The notes: generated from the sequence alone by a model not told the origin. A DNA stretch of 64,000 bases from Campanula takesimana (GCA_026119855.1 JAOWBW010001591.1:124001-188000), one strand, 5' to 3'. Positions 1 to 11,368 are shown, counted from the stretch's first letter. Numbers and translations are program-made.

Positions 1-1261
1 AGTATTTTCCAAAATATCAAGTTTGTTTAAGATTTCTTTTAACATAAGCTTATCAATTTTCCTCTTGGAAATATGACCCAAATGCCTATGTCTTAATGAA
101 ATAAAATTTACTTGATAACTTTTGCTTTCTAGTTTTGATTTCATCATTAAGGGACACATTTATTGTTTGAATAATGTCAAGTAAATAAAGAACACTTGAC
201 AAAGTACTAGTACCAAAAACCTTGGAATTTAAAATAAAGGTCACAAAAAATGAACAAAATAACCTTCTTTATTCAATATTGTGATATATATATATTAAAT
301 TCCGTTCAAATGATGGTACAATGAATGTATTAATACAAATAATACTTAGTACTTTAACAATAACCTAAAGGATCCTTATACCTATAACTTCAACCGGATT
401 CCTAGTTTCCATATAGATGAATTTCTTCATCTTTACTTAGGTCTTCGGTAATTTAGGCAATCCTACTTAAACATCTTTATGTGAGTGGTCGCACCAAAAT
501 CCAATCACCATGTATATGTAGGAACTGAAACCAAATTAGCCTCAATACAATACAAACAAGACCAAATGATATACCTTTCACGCCAAGCGTGATACTTAGG
601 GTAATCGAACTTCATATTAGTAGGGTCCTTGCAAAAGAAGCATTTCTTTATGATCATTAGATGATCCTTTAGACTTCTCATTACTTGCAACCACAGTTTC
701 TTTCCCTCTTCTCTTGTCCCATGAGAAAAGATAGATGCTAAATGAACACATTTAGTTCTAAATCACTTTTAACCTATCTTCCTCTTGTATCATAAGTGAA
801 AATAATTCATTAATATTTCACTTATCATTTGACAATTATAGGTCACCTCAAAGTGACCAAACTGAGAAGGAAGAAAGATCAAAACTAAAAGCATAAGAAT
901 ATCTTTGGATATCCCGGACTTAAGTGCTTTTAGTTTTGTCGATAGGTGATCTCTTTCTAAATGTACTCCCTTAAATTTCCGGTACCCTTATTCCTTAAGA
1001 AAACAAGCTTCTTTAAGGGTATCAAGGAACGTTTCAGCATCAACATCCTCGGAGACTCTATCCAAAATGTCTCCGGGACAACATTATTTATTATCATTAG
1101 GCTCACGCGGTTAGATTATTTTCACTTCTCAACACTTAAGCAATAAGAAGAGAAAACGAATCCCTTAATGCGAGTTCTAGGTCCATATAGCCTAAGATTA
1201 TAATCATTTTATTTTTCCAAGTTTTAAAATTAGTCCCGTTTAGCATCGGAATTGTACTCAT
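1..1261 (-). pseudogene. Ty1-copia gag-protease-pre-integrase remnant
   Basis: The minus strand reads as a broken Ty1-copia polyprotein. It opens with an ATG at 1261 (MSTIPMLNGTNFKTWKNKM, the usual copia gag N-terminus). It reaches a CFFC zinc-knuckle region near 600-660, then an active-site-like D-F-G-A-T-T-H at 481-501, and ends in a GAG-pre-integrase H-L-G-H motif near 67-86. An in-frame TGA at 505-507 lies just before the protease motif, and several frameshifts split gag between about 700 and 1140. The arrangement matches TNT1-94-like copia polyproteins. The rest of pol lies outside the window. Family assignment is firm; the exact lineage is not. Confidence 0.85.
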
Positions 1262-1816
1262 AGCAGTGATTACGGACGAAGAAATAAGTAAATCTGTTGG
1301 GTTTTGAGAACAAAAAAGGAATGAAAACAAAAACATGAATAAGAAACTACAAATGAAAAATGATTAATTATATCAACGAAATCCATCAATAAGACAATCA
1401 ACATGACATCAAAACTAATCTTTGGATTGCGAGTTAACTCATAAATGATTGCCTTAGGTAACAAGCAATTTGAACTTACATTTTAATAAATACTTAATCT
1501 TCCTTTGGGCCGACATAAGTACCTAAGAAAATATCCTAATGTTCATTTTATTTGTTACCACATGAATGCCTAAGTTTAGTCAAATGTCAAGATCTTCTTT
1601 GGAAAATTCAAGTCATTCACATATTAACTTAAACATTCAACACTTTAATAATTTTGCATTTAAATAACGTTAATCACTTGGGTGATAATATTATTTAAAC
1701 AATGAATAAAATTATTTAAGCATATAATTAATCAGGGCTTTAAGGTTTGAAAAAATGTATGTTTTGTTCAAGAGGAAAACAAAATTGTGCAAAATTCAAT
1801 TCTGATGAACAGTAGC

Positions 1817-2116
1817 TGCACGGTCGAGCATAGAAAGCTGCACGACCGTGCAACAATTTACAGAAATGCATGTTCTCGCGGCACACTTTGCATGACCGTG
1901 CTAAAAAATGATGCACGACCGTGCCAAAATTATCAGACAAAGCATGTTCTCACGGTACAATGAGCACGGCCGTGCCAAACAAAGGACACGACCGTGCCAA
2001 ACGAACCGATCCGACCGGTTCAAACAAGACACCCGTCCGGACCAGCACTATTCATACGCACCGGTTCAAGGTAATTGAGGCGCACGGCCGTGCCAAACAA
2101 AAGAGCACGACCGTGC
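1817..2116. repeat. Cluster of paired GC-rich dyads (TGCACGACCGTGC type)
   Basis: Near-palindromes built on CGRYCG cores with TGCA/GTGC arms are centred at about 1823.5, 1845.5, 1895.5, 1918.5, 1969.5, 1991.5, 2087.5 and 2110.5. They form four pairs with centre spacings of 22, 23, 22 and 23 bp. Pair-to-pair steps are 72, 74 and 118 bp. Between pairs, a second degenerate word (CATGTTCTC followed by RCGGYAC) recurs near 1870 and 1943. The same paired layout, with different sequences, recurs in other elements of this window. Confidence 0.85.
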
Positions 2117-2176
2117 CAAACAATCTGCACTTCTGAATTTTTGTCTAAATTTTCCTCAAAATCAAATGAATTGCAA

Positions 2177-2303
2177 GTAGATCCGCATGGTATGTACTTA
2201 AAACATAAAACCATGTTATTTAGGATAATCTTGCCTTTTAAAATTAATGGAATCAAGTGAGTAGATCCACATGGTATGCACTTAAAACATAAAACCATGT
2301 TAT
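2177..2303. repeat. 84-bp-period direct duplication
   Basis: A block starting GTAGATCC and ending CCATGTTA occurs at 2177 and again at 2261, about 43 bp each and nearly identical. It lies in the leader between the dyad cluster and the PBS. Confidence 0.85.
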
Positions 2304-2510
2304 GAAGGGATAGTCTCACTTGAACCTTTTAATGAACAAAAACTTTCAAACCATTTTTCTTAATTTTAGATGAAGATCATCAGCACTCTATTAACGAATT
2401 AGAGTCCCTAATCGACATCAAAAACCTTATGATTCAACAGGGAAAATGAATCAAAGTGAAAGCACAAACTTTCCTAAAAAGAACTCAAACTTAAACCAAA
2501 GATGAGCGGG

Positions 2511-2522
2511 GCTCTGATACCA
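2511..2522 (-). other. Primer binding site (tRNA-Met)
   Basis: The minus strand reads TGGTATCAGAGC, the complement of the 3' end of plant initiator tRNA-Met. It sits two bases inside the LTR boundary at 2525, which fixes the element on the minus strand with its 5' LTR to the right. Confidence 0.9.
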
Positions 2523-2524
2523 AT

Positions 2525-3400
2525 TGTTGGAACAATTTTAATCCCTGAATGCCACACTCACTTTAGAATAGGATTGAGGAAGAGATGAAGCGGAAGCGTT
2601 AAGAACAAATACCTGTTGAATCCATTATGAAGTAGGGAGAAATGAAGATGAAGAACAAGTAGGAGAATGATCTTCTAAAAGATGAATGTCTTTCCTCTTT
2701 TACTTCTTTAACACTTAATGAAGATTTATGGAGAGAGTACTAATGAAAAATGGAGTCGTCTTAAGGGTTGATGGAATGCCCTTTATATAGTAGACTTGGT
2801 GACATTTCATTTAGGGACCACACCCTTTCAAGATTTATGATAATAAATTACCCTTTTGCCCATCACAATTAGGTAATATATATCCAGGAATTCTACACAT
2901 TTTATTATCAACTATACTTTATAATTTAATATTATAATCATAACTTTATGAATGGAAGTCTAAATGACTTGTGTTGCAAGCCATGTCCTTACAGACACAT
3001 CATTCTAAATGGTGTTCTCGGTGGAGTTAATTTGTGAAACAATTTCTACTTAATAAGCAAAGCACTTCATAAGTGTTCCACGAACAATGTTGCAACTCCT
3101 TGCATCATTATCATTCGCAGATTAACTTTACCTTTTATAATAGTCTTTCTTTTTATTAATTGTTGCACATTTATACAAATGTGGGATCCAATCCGGTATC
3201 CAATACCCAATGATTAAAATTAGAAAGATTAATTTTATAGCATAAATATCCTTTGTGGTTGTCTCACTACCATTCACTTTTTATTGATCATCCAAAATTT
3301 TGATTGCAATTTTAAATGGTCAATCAAATTGCCACATTACCAAATTGCATTATTCAGAGTCATAATTTTAGCCACAATTATTTCCTTTAGGTTTGACAAC
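2525..3400 (-). mobile_element. 5' LTR of minus-strand copia element (right end unresolved)
   Basis: The LTR begins TGTTGGAACAATT at 2525, next to the PBS. A TATA box on the minus strand (TATATAAAGG, 2781-2790) places U5 plus R at about 2525-2755 and U3 beyond it. I could not find the matching CCAACA-like terminus, so the end given is only approximate. AT-rich sequence without coding potential continues to about 3400. Confidence 0.5.
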
Positions 3401-3589
3401 GTTTGTCTTACCTTTAGCTTTTAATCCTTCCTTTTAGAAAATCATAAAGTCAAAATCGAATTTTCGACTTAGGTCATCATCTTTCCGCATGATAGTTCAG
3501 ATATTGAGAGTACAAACCAATGTCTCATCAATTCGACTAACTTCAGCAATCAAGAACAATTCAAGATTCTAATTTTAGTTTATCTGAAT

Positions 3590-5370
3590 TCTTAATTGAC
3601 ATCACTTTTCAGGAAACTTGGTTTCGCAAACCAGCCGTCTGAAATTAGATTCAATCCCAGATTAATCTTGAACTTGACATTTAATTTCAAGAAACATGGT
3701 TTCTGAAACCAATCATCTGATAATTAAATTCAACTCAAAATATTTATCTTAGAAGCGGTAGATTTTAAATTTCCAAATTTATCCTATAATTGCATTTCTT
3801 GATTCATTTAGGATTTGGTGCTCATGGTGATCAAATCACCATGATTATCAAAACCAAGAATAAACAATTTATTCATGAATCTAAAATCATCAACAAGTTA
3901 ATCAAATTAAATTTTGATGATCCTACGGAACATATTAATCAAATTAATATTGCAATTTAGGTTACTCAGGATTATTAAGAATGTATAATTTCCATTCTTG
4001 CTTTAGAACAATTCTTAAGCTCATGAATAATTTCCATTCTGAAGAACAGATCGCAGTAATAAACATAATTAAAGTTTAAGAAAATATTCTACACAAATAT
4101 GCAAATAAATATACACCTATATTTCATACCAGTCATTTAAGAGATATATAGATTGTATTTCATAAATACTCCCACTAAATTATATAACCTTCATATACAT
4201 CCAATGTATAATATAATTTGAATGGGCTAAGATCCATATTTCACTTAACTTTGAGTCGGCTAGGGCACGACTGCTCAAAATAAGTTATTTAGGTAGACAA
4301 CTCATTGTCAATCATATCGTATATGACTCTTAGATCTTTTATGAGATTTTAGATATCGTATATCTAACATGTTTTAATCTCATCTATGCCTTAGGCCCAA
4401 AACTGTTTTGATAGCCTAATTAAGTTAAACCATTTTAAACGTATAGGAATCACTGTTTCCTCATCTTGCTCATAAATGGATAGAATCAATGCACCTACGC
4501 TAGGGCGTAACCCACACAAAACTATCCACGTACTTACAAGTGTTTTAATCATGGACTGGCACGGAACTTAAATTTTAAAGAAGGTTCACAACATATAGCA
4601 TGGTAAATGTTTATAGTCACATAATATAAACACATAAAGCAACGGTTAATAATTTAACTAATCTCATTAATTAAATTAAGATTTCATGTGATTGATTTAT
4701 GGGGATAAATTCTTTAACACATTATTGAGAGCACGATTGTACGGTCGAAACTAAGCCATAAGGCATCCACAATCCCGTACCAAATTTAGAAACTAGAAGA
4801 AACAACTATGTAAGGTCGAAACTAAGCCAGAAGGCATCCACAATCCCTTACATAAAGTAACTCGATTCTAAATTCTTTTGTCCCATCAATTTATTACTTT
4901 GACCTTGAAATTTGTTTTCAGGTAACACGGTTTCTCAAACCAGCCATCTGACAAACAAGTTCAATCCAAAGTGATTTCGAACATGCCTTAATTTCAGGAA
5001 ACACGGTTTCTAAAACCAGCCATCTGAAAAACAAATTCTGTCCAAAATCTTTCTGCTCGGCCGAGTCCTTTGAGGTGCTCGGCCGAGCATCTTTGTGTTC
5101 CAGAATCTGTACATTCTGATTCAATCTGCTCGGCCGAGTCTTATGGACTGCTCGGCCGAGCACCATGATCAGAACTGATTTTTCGAATTTCAATTCTCAA
5201 ATTGCTTTCCCGATTCAATTAGGGTTTGATGTTCATGATGATCAAATCATCATGTTCATCAAAGCCTTGAATAAACGATTTATTCATGAATCAAAGATCA
5301 TCAACAAATCAATCCAATTAATTTTTGATAATCATAAGGAACATAATAATCAAATTATTATTGCAATTTA
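3590..5370. repeat. Diverged direct duplication in retrotransposon leader
   Basis: The blocks 3590-3960 and 4910-5370 align in the same orientation: both have the TCAGGAAAC...GGTTTC...CAGCC segment, then GATCAAATCA, ATTTATTCATGAAT and ATTGCAATTTA in order. The right copy contains the dyad cluster 5054-5162, which the left copy lacks. Confidence 0.75.
5054..5162. repeat. Internal dyad pairs, TGCTCGGCCGAG type
   Basis: Four copies of TGCTCGGCCGAG are centred at about 5059.5, 5082.5, 5132.5 and 5155.5, so each pair is spaced 23 bp and the pairs are 73 bp apart. The same word and pair spacing occur in this element's own LTR at 6096-6197, and the linker GTCCTTTGAGG is shared too. Confidence 0.9.
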
Positions 5371-5545
5371 AAATCCCACATAACGTATTTAAACGGTGCG
5401 ATTTTATGATCTCCATATATCACATATATATACATAAAATTCAAATCACATAAACATCAAGAATCCAAATTCAAATAACATGCCAACACATATAATCCAA
5501 TTATATTATTAACATGATATTATTAAAATAATCATGATGAACGGG

Positions 5546-5557
5546 GCTCTGATACCA
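5546..5557 (-). other. Primer binding site (tRNA-Met)
   Basis: The minus strand reads TGGTATCAGAGC, one base from the LTR terminus at 5559. It marks a minus-strand element whose 5' LTR is 5559-7032. Confidence 0.9.
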
Positions 5558-5558
5558 C

Positions 5559-7032
5559 TGTTGGGTTTTGAGCAAACATGCACAGCGGAATTAAAACCCA
5601 AAAGCCTAGATCCGATCACGATGATTAAATTAATACGAGGATGAATTTAGAACACTAACCGAGACGGAGCTTTAAAATTCTGCGATCTTCAATCTTTGTT
5701 CTTCGCGCTTCTTCGAATCACGAATGCAGGAACGACCGCAACACTTGGATCACGAACTTTGAAGGAGTTGATGCCAACGCCCTCTATGTTTATCCACACG
5801 CGAACGAATATCTAGAACGATTCTAGATCTGGATTGCTAGACCCATTAGAAAACACGCTTTTCTAATCTTTAAAGGCTATATGATTTTATTGGTGTTCTT
5901 GAGCTTTTGATTCTCAATCTAAACTCAAGAATATGTTTCTCAAACACGTGGTGGCTACCAATAATGATACAATATCAATCCATACTGATTAGGGTTAAGA
6001 GAGAGGTATTTAAACTCATTAGTCCTAAACCTTTTAGGAGAAATAGGTCAAAACCCGTCAAAACACGAAATCAGATTTTGGGCCCAAACAGGGCCTGCTC
6101 GGCCGAGTCTTATAAGGTGCTCGGCCGAGCACCTCTGTGTCAAAACTTTCTGTTTCTCATGCTCGGCCGAGTCCTTTGAGGTGCTCGGCCGAGCACCAGC
6201 AAAAAGTCATTTTTAGCCTTTTAAACAATTCGTTCTTTTGTGTGTGACCCCATAGGATTATATTAAGTTGGCAATGAGTCCAACCAAGGTCAATCTCATA
6301 AATCATGAGCGGACTCTAGCAAGCTATCATGACTACCCAATTAATATAACTTAAAGAAGTTCGTAATCCTCAATAGAATATATCACAATCCTTTTGTCTC
6401 ACGATATCATATTGAACATAAGTCATGGTCCATGTCAACTTATATTGTTCAATGCTTTCTCGATCTTGAGTAGATTGATAATGAGCAAATGGTAATGATC
6501 TCATCAATTCATTTGAGCGCGGCCACGCATTTCATCAATCTCACTCTACGAGAGGCCTAAGCAGATATCTCTCTTGAGAGAGAGGGGCAAATCCCATATT
6601 GACTTATTACCTTTCCCTACATGAATCCGATTATGCCAATCGTAGCCTTTATAACCACCCGGTTAGGAGTGACGTTTGAGTACGTCAAACATAATGTTCA
6701 TCATGTGGAAGACTGTAATAATCTCAGGTCTAAGGATATCAATGATATAACTATTATGAGATTTAATTATGACATTTGACCATGACATAAATCTCATAGG
6801 TGGGTCATGTCCAGTACATGGTTACCAACATGTACCCATAAGCTTAATCTGTATCTAATACACATGATCATCACATGATCATCAATTAAACTTATACTAG
6901 TTCTTCATAAGTTCTAGGGACGGGGATTATTATAATAAACATGTAAAACATATAATAACCCTAGGTTGTTATCTCCAAAACAAATGATGTAACGTAAGGC
7001 CTTTCTCAAGGGCCTAGAGCATAATTCCAACA
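5559..7032 (-). mobile_element. 5' LTR, TGTTGGG...CCAACA family
   Basis: The 1474-bp LTR starts TGTTGGGTTTTGAGC and ends AATTCCAACA on the plus strand. It is related along its length to the solo LTR at 47839-49323: same start, the shared GTGTGTGACC block after the dyads, a shared ACCACCCGGTTA block and a similar terminus. A TATA-like TTTAAATA on the minus strand lies at 6007-6014, with the dyad pairs 85-190 bp upstream in U3. Its right edge cuts into the gypsy protease region at 7033, so this element inserted into, or was joined to, the gypsy element. Confidence 0.85.
6096..6197. promoter_or_regulatory. Two dyad pairs in LTR U3, TGCTCGGCCGAG type
   Basis: TGCTCGGCCGAG at 6096-6107 and 6160-6171 is each followed, 23 bp centre to centre, by a perfect 18-bp palindrome GGTGCTCGGCCGAGCACC at 6116-6133 and 6180-6197. 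The two pairs are 64 bp apart. They sit just upstream of the TATA-like box at 6007-6014 on the minus strand. A regulatory role is inferred from position, not shown. Confidence 0.7.
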
Positions 7033-7438
7033 CTTCCTTCTTGCGCGTATCACCAATGTACGCCAAGAATCCTTCACATCCTTTCTTTAAAAGCTTACGA
7101 GCCTTCATTACTGATATAAGGTTCGATCGGGTTCTAGGTTTTGTTCCTTTAGAACATTACTTTTCTCTAGATAGTAATCTGAAGTGAACTTCCTTCTTAA
7201 AGCAATGTATATAGGCATGGTATGCAACTAACCAATCCATTCCTAAGATTACATCAAATTCCCCGACCTCCAAACTAATGAGATCAACTTCAATCTCCTT
7301 TTCGTGCAATTTCAAAAGACGACTCCTATATATAGACGTAATAGGGGTCGATTCTCTAGTTTGAATATCCATAACTAAAGAATTCTCTAACGCCTCAGGA
7401 ATTAAATTCATATTCTTAGCCAAGCAATCATTTGGCAC
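7033..7438 (-). pseudogene. Ty3-gypsy protease fragment
   Basis: The minus strand encodes a retroviral-type aspartic protease segment ending in DVILGMDWL, the conserved C-terminal half of Ty3-gypsy proteases. It then reads HFRLLSREK and, after stops, MKARKLLKKGCEGFLAYI, which is the usual lead-in to chromovirus reverse transcriptase. The frame is then cut at 7033 by the neighbouring LTR. RT, RNase H and integrase are missing. Confidence 0.85.
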
Positions 7439-7933
7439 TTCTTATCAGAACCTTGCCCTTTGGCGTTGTTCTTACTACCATCATTTCTATTGCCGTAGCC
7501 TTTACTCTGGTACTTACTTGTACTACCTTCCTTTTCACGATCGTCAGTAGCCTTCCGCTTATTATTGTTCCCATCGTGGTTCCAGCTTCCTTTAGATTCA
7601 GTCGACTCTTTCTCAGTTGACTCTTCTTCTCTTCTCGCTTACTGCGATAACTATCTGATTCTCTCTCCACTATCCTTGTCCTATCCAACACTTGATCATA
7701 GGTTGGTAGTATTAATGGAGTGATTCTATATTGGATTTGGTTACTCAACCAAATTCAAATTCTCGAGCCTTTTGCACTTCATTATCAAAGAGCGTTAGGG
7801 CAATTTCTAGCAATTCGGTGAATCTAGCACCATAGTCGTCCATCGTCATACTTCCTTGAGTTAGCACCATAAACTCAGCCTCTCTGGCGTTTCGAATACT
7901 TGTCGGATAATATGATACTATCATTAGTATCAT
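7428..7933 (-). pseudogene. Ty3-gypsy gag core, frameshifted
   Basis: Two overlapping minus-strand frames (7745-7933 and 7428-7748) make up the C-terminal part of a retrotransposon gag. They contain YYPTSIRNAREAEF, LTQGSMTMDDYGARFTELL and later NQIQYRITPL...YDQVLDRTRIVERESDS, typical of Tekay/Del-like chromoviruses. A frameshift lies near 7745. The N-terminal gag core expected upstream is not recognisable; that space is taken by a hairpin array. Confidence 0.8.
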
Positions 7934-7997
7934 GAATACGAAACGTTTTCACGCACTCTCATACTATAGATCGTGTCCACAGACTAACATTCAATTT

Positions 7998-8480
7998 ATA
8001 GGTCATTCACTAGACAACTAGTCATTTCAACAGACCATCACTACCTTCATTATTCAACTTTACTAGAATATTTGGTCGTTTCTTTAGACCATTCTTACTT
8101 GTTCCAGGTTAAGTCGCACATTTAACACTATTACTCACGCCAACACAAGCATTGCTACTATGCTTAATAATTTCACATAAAAAGGTCGTCCTCAAAAGAC
8201 GTAACTTTTACAAAAGATCGGTTTACTAGATCTCTGGTCAGTTCAATAGACCAATTTTGCTTAGGGAAGTCATTTCACTAGACTTTACATATAAATCATA
8301 GGTCAATTCTCTAGACCTACTCTCATTCACAATTGGCCGTCTAACTAAGCCAATTACTCTTATACTTAACCGTTTCAATAGGTTATTTTATTCTTGTTTC
8401 GATCATTTTACTAGACAAGACTACTTTCACTTGGCCGTTTCTATAAGCCAATTCTACTCATGGTCTTTTCACTTGACCAA
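7998..8480. repeat. Array of degenerate short inverted repeats
   Basis: About eleven imperfect dyads follow the pattern GGTC-N(8-10)-GACC with a central TTTCNNTAG, for example near 8001, 8020, 8073, 8235, 8268, 8300, 8331, 8369, 8400, 8432 and 8460. Some show paired changes in both arms (GGTC/GACC versus GGCC/AGCC and ACCG/AGGT). The array separates the gag core from the upstream coiled-coil frame. Spacing is irregular. Confidence 0.7.
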
Positions 8481-8689
8481 TACTTCTTTGTTCTAGGTAG
8501 TTCACACACTATAACTTAAGAACAAATAATTAATCAAAGCTATTTTCTTAAATAAATCATAACTTTTATTACTAGGATCGTTTTGGAATAAATCTAAGCA
8601 GAACAAAAATTATAGCGTTTCTCTCTAGATTAGAACTAATCATCAATTCTATAAAATAACTTTACGTTCCACTTTTCAATCATTGAACA

Positions 8690-9222
8690 TCGCCTTCCTA
8701 GGCCTTCACCTAGGTCTTCCACTTGGCACCTTTGGAAATTTCTTAGAACCTCTTGGCCTACGAACTGGTACCACTTCTTGTTCCAGCTCATCATCATCAT
8801 CAAGAGTGATTGGGGTGGCTTCACTGCCCTCAAAGATAATATCTATCTCCTCGACCTCTTCTTCAGCTACCAAATTATCTTCCTTTGGCGCTTCATTGCC
8901 TACGGGTTTGTTGGTTCTGACTCTCTAGTTCTAGTTTCCTTCAAATCTTTCAATTCATAAAACCATTGACTTCTTCTCTGGTTCTATGATAGTACTTTTC
9001 ATTTTGGTTCATGATTTCCTTAATTTCTTCCAATTCCTTGCGAGTGTCTAGCAATGTCTTCCTATCTCGCATCCACTCCTCTATTGTAAGATCACTCTTG
9101 CCTTTTGAACTTTCAATTCTTCATTTAGCTTTCGAATCTTGAGTGTATACCTCTGAGTCACTCTTTTCTTAAGTGTTCTATACTTTAAGTTCATCTCCAT
9201 GTCTCTTCTAGGTCCGTCCATA
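8690..9222 (-). pseudogene. N-terminal gag-like coiled-coil region
   Basis: Reading the minus strand from an ATG near 9222, a basic coiled-coil-like stretch rich in K, R and E (LKIRKLNEELKVQKA, then after a frameshift DTRKELEEIKEIMNQNEKYY) is followed by an acidic segment and a basic RRPRGSKKFPKVPSGRPR tail. It lies between the PBS and gag core, where chromoviruses start gag. No family match is certain. Between 9223 and 9527 I see only leader sequence. Confidence 0.5.
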
Positions 9223-9527
9223 ACTTTCAATTAGGACATAACCATTATCAGTACCATATAACTTAAAGGTATATGACCATAATCATCATTTGCATAAGTA
9301 ACTTAAAAGAATAACATTCTAGTGTAACTCTTCAAGTTTTACTTCCCAAAGTGTTCACTTTATATTCCTCATATCTCTCGAGGAATTCTTATCTTAGGTC
9401 CTTTCCTAAAATAGTAAGTTTCGATAATTAACTTGTTTGACTTCAAGCAATCTTAGTCTTCCTAAAACACTCAAATCAAACCTATTCAATATTAGAGTTC
9501 CTATCCCTTTTAAGCTCTAATCCCATG

Positions 9528-9539
9528 GCTCTGATACCA
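9528..9539 (-). other. Primer binding site (tRNA-Met)
   Basis: TGGTATCAGAGC on the minus strand, two bases from the LTR terminus at 9542. It ties the gypsy gag-protease remnant to the LTR 9542-11368. Confidence 0.9.
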
Positions 9540-9541
9540 AC

Positions 9542-11368
9542 TGTAACGACCCAAACTTTCACAATATAATAAAATCCATAAATTACGGAAATCCCAAACG
9601 TCAATATAAATTCAAAATAATGCGGAAGCGTAACTAACATTCAAATTCCAACGGCTAGTACAACCCACTAGCTCAACATAAAACATAAGTAAAGTCTAAA
9701 ATTCCTTGATAACCACGGACTGCCCTTCCTTGCAATCCACCTAGATCCTTAGTCTTTACCTGGGAAAAATAATATAAGAAGGGATGAGCGAACAATGCTC
9801 AGTAAGTTCACACGGGATCTCTCCGGGTACTAAGAAGAGATGACCGAAAGAACGGAGCCAAAAAATTATATTTCAAAGAAAGGCTAATAATCAATAATCT
9901 TAACTGTATATATATATATACAAAACACAGTTAACACGTTCAAAGAATTATGGCCCTAATACAAGTCCGTCAATTCCATAGTTTCATTCATCACCTTTTC
10001 AGGGTGTCGAGAGACCTTACACCTCCTCATGGTGCTCCCTCTTAAGTTCGATCATGATCATTAAGCCACTTCATCAAGCAGCGTTTACGTCTAATTCTTT
10101 TCAATCAAATTAGACTATCTTAATTAGCCCTTTTCACTCAGACTAATTCTAGCTAAGCCCTTTTTAATCAGACTAAGCTAACTATACCTGTTTCAATTAG
10201 ATATAGCCATATTCCACAAAGTATTCAAGGTACAAGAATACATGAAGCAATTTCAATTTACTTAGATACCCTATGAACAACACATATCATGGGTAAGATA
10301 GTTCAAAAGACGTTATATCAACATCAAAGTTCAAATGCTACAGCCATTAGTAGCTACACTTTGAAAGAATTAAGAGAATCCTACATTAAAGGATGAATCT
10401 CAAATACTTAAGGAACGTAATCCCTTACCTTGGGTTGCGTTATTCCTCTTAGCAATTCCTTGCGCACGAATCTACAATCATGCATAAAATAGTCTTAGGA
10501 CAAGTAATACTATCTACTTTCGTCCCCAAATACTTTTCTTTTACTTTCTTAACCTCATGAGTTTATCTTCTTAAACCCTTTTCAAGGTTTATATTCATTC
10601 TAAGGTTTGTACTACCCTTTATTTGTATTCCCAAAATACCCTTTTTAGTTTACCAAAATACCCCTAGGGTTTCATTGTTCCTATTCCCAATTAATATGCT
10701 TTAGGGTTCCATTATACTTCACCAAATACTATTCACAGCTTCACTATTCACTGCACCAGTTACTATTCACTGATTACTATTCACGGATGACTATTCACAT
10801 ACTACTATTCACGGATTACTATTCATAGATTACTATTCACGGATTACTATTCATAGATTACTATTCACGCACACACGCACACACATATAAACCCTAATCA
10901 AATCCCTTCTCAAAATCAATCTTATAAACCCTAGTTCATCTTTAGGGTTAGGGTTTCAATTCCGATTTCATACTTTTCTACGTGGCTAAACGGAGAATCA
11001 AAGTTTAGAGGGTAGGGTTTTTACTTTAATCGCTTCCTCCCTTTTCTTCTTCTTCTTCTTCTTCTTCTTCTTCTTTCTCCCTTGTCCGATCTCTCTCTCT
11101 CTCTTGCGGCAGCCTCTCTTTCTCTCCCCGTTCTTTTCCTTTTTTGTGATACAATAATTAGGTTTTAGGGACTAAAAGGTTTATATATACTAAGGTTCCC
11201 AATTCCCTAAAATAAAAAGGATTCCTAAACTATATTGGGTTTTGAAATCACTTGGGCCCAAAGTTTAAATCCAACTCTTACTCTTTAATTAACTAAGCCC
11301 AAAATAATAGGAAATAAATAAAGAGTTTACTAAATAAAAATAATTGGCCAAAAGTGCCGGTTATTACA
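9542..11368 (-). mobile_element. 5' LTR of chromovirus-like gypsy element
   Basis: The 1827-bp LTR starts TGTAACGACCC and ends GGTTATTACA. A minus-strand TATA (TATATATAA, 11181-11189) lies about 180 bp from its 5' end. It carries the TGAGC...GCTCA hairpin box at 9785-9801, shared in layout with the solo LTRs at 16025-18134 and 52379-54668, a 14-bp minisatellite (10728-10868) and a TCT microsatellite near 11044. The 3' LTR is absent. Confidence 0.85.
10728..10868. repeat. 14-bp minisatellite, ACTATTCACGGATT type
   Basis: Ten copies of ACTATTCAY start at 10728, 10743, 10762, 10776, 10790, 10804, 10818, 10832, 10846 and 10860. Spacing is exactly 14 bp for the last seven steps. The array is inside the gypsy LTR, downstream of its TATA box. 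Confidence 0.9.

Larger units (their letters stand above)
1262..2510 (-). other. Noncoding 5' leader of the copia remnant
   Basis: This stretch lies between the primer binding site (2511-2522) and the gag ATG (1261) of the minus-strand copia remnant and has no convincing reading frame. It holds a cluster of GC-rich dyads (1817-2116) and an 84-bp-period duplication (2177-2303). A leader over 1.2 kb is long for copia elements, so an undetected insertion is possible. Confidence 0.6.
3401..5545 (-). other. Noncoding internal region of second minus-strand element
   Basis: No reading frame of note. This is the sequence internal to the PBS at 5546-5557. It includes two diverged direct copies of one block (about 3590-3960 and 4910-5370), both containing a repeated AAACNNGGTTTC...ACCAGCC word and ending in TATTGCAATTTA. 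It also has a 70-bp-period pair (4741-4781 and 4811-4852) with GGTCGAAACTAAGCC. No gag is visible, so the element is deleted or non-autonomous here. The boundary with the LTR starting at 2525 is not resolved. Confidence 0.5.

Noticed and set aside
1295..1308. TGTTGGGTTTTGAG upstream of the copia gag, identical to the start of the LTR at 5559.
   Set aside because: The match stops after 14 bases and the following sequence is unlike that LTR. It reads better on the minus strand as leader ending in CCCAACAG before gag.
11044..11110. TCT/CT microsatellites as regulatory elements.
   Set aside because: Simple-sequence runs of this kind are common and nothing links them to a function here.
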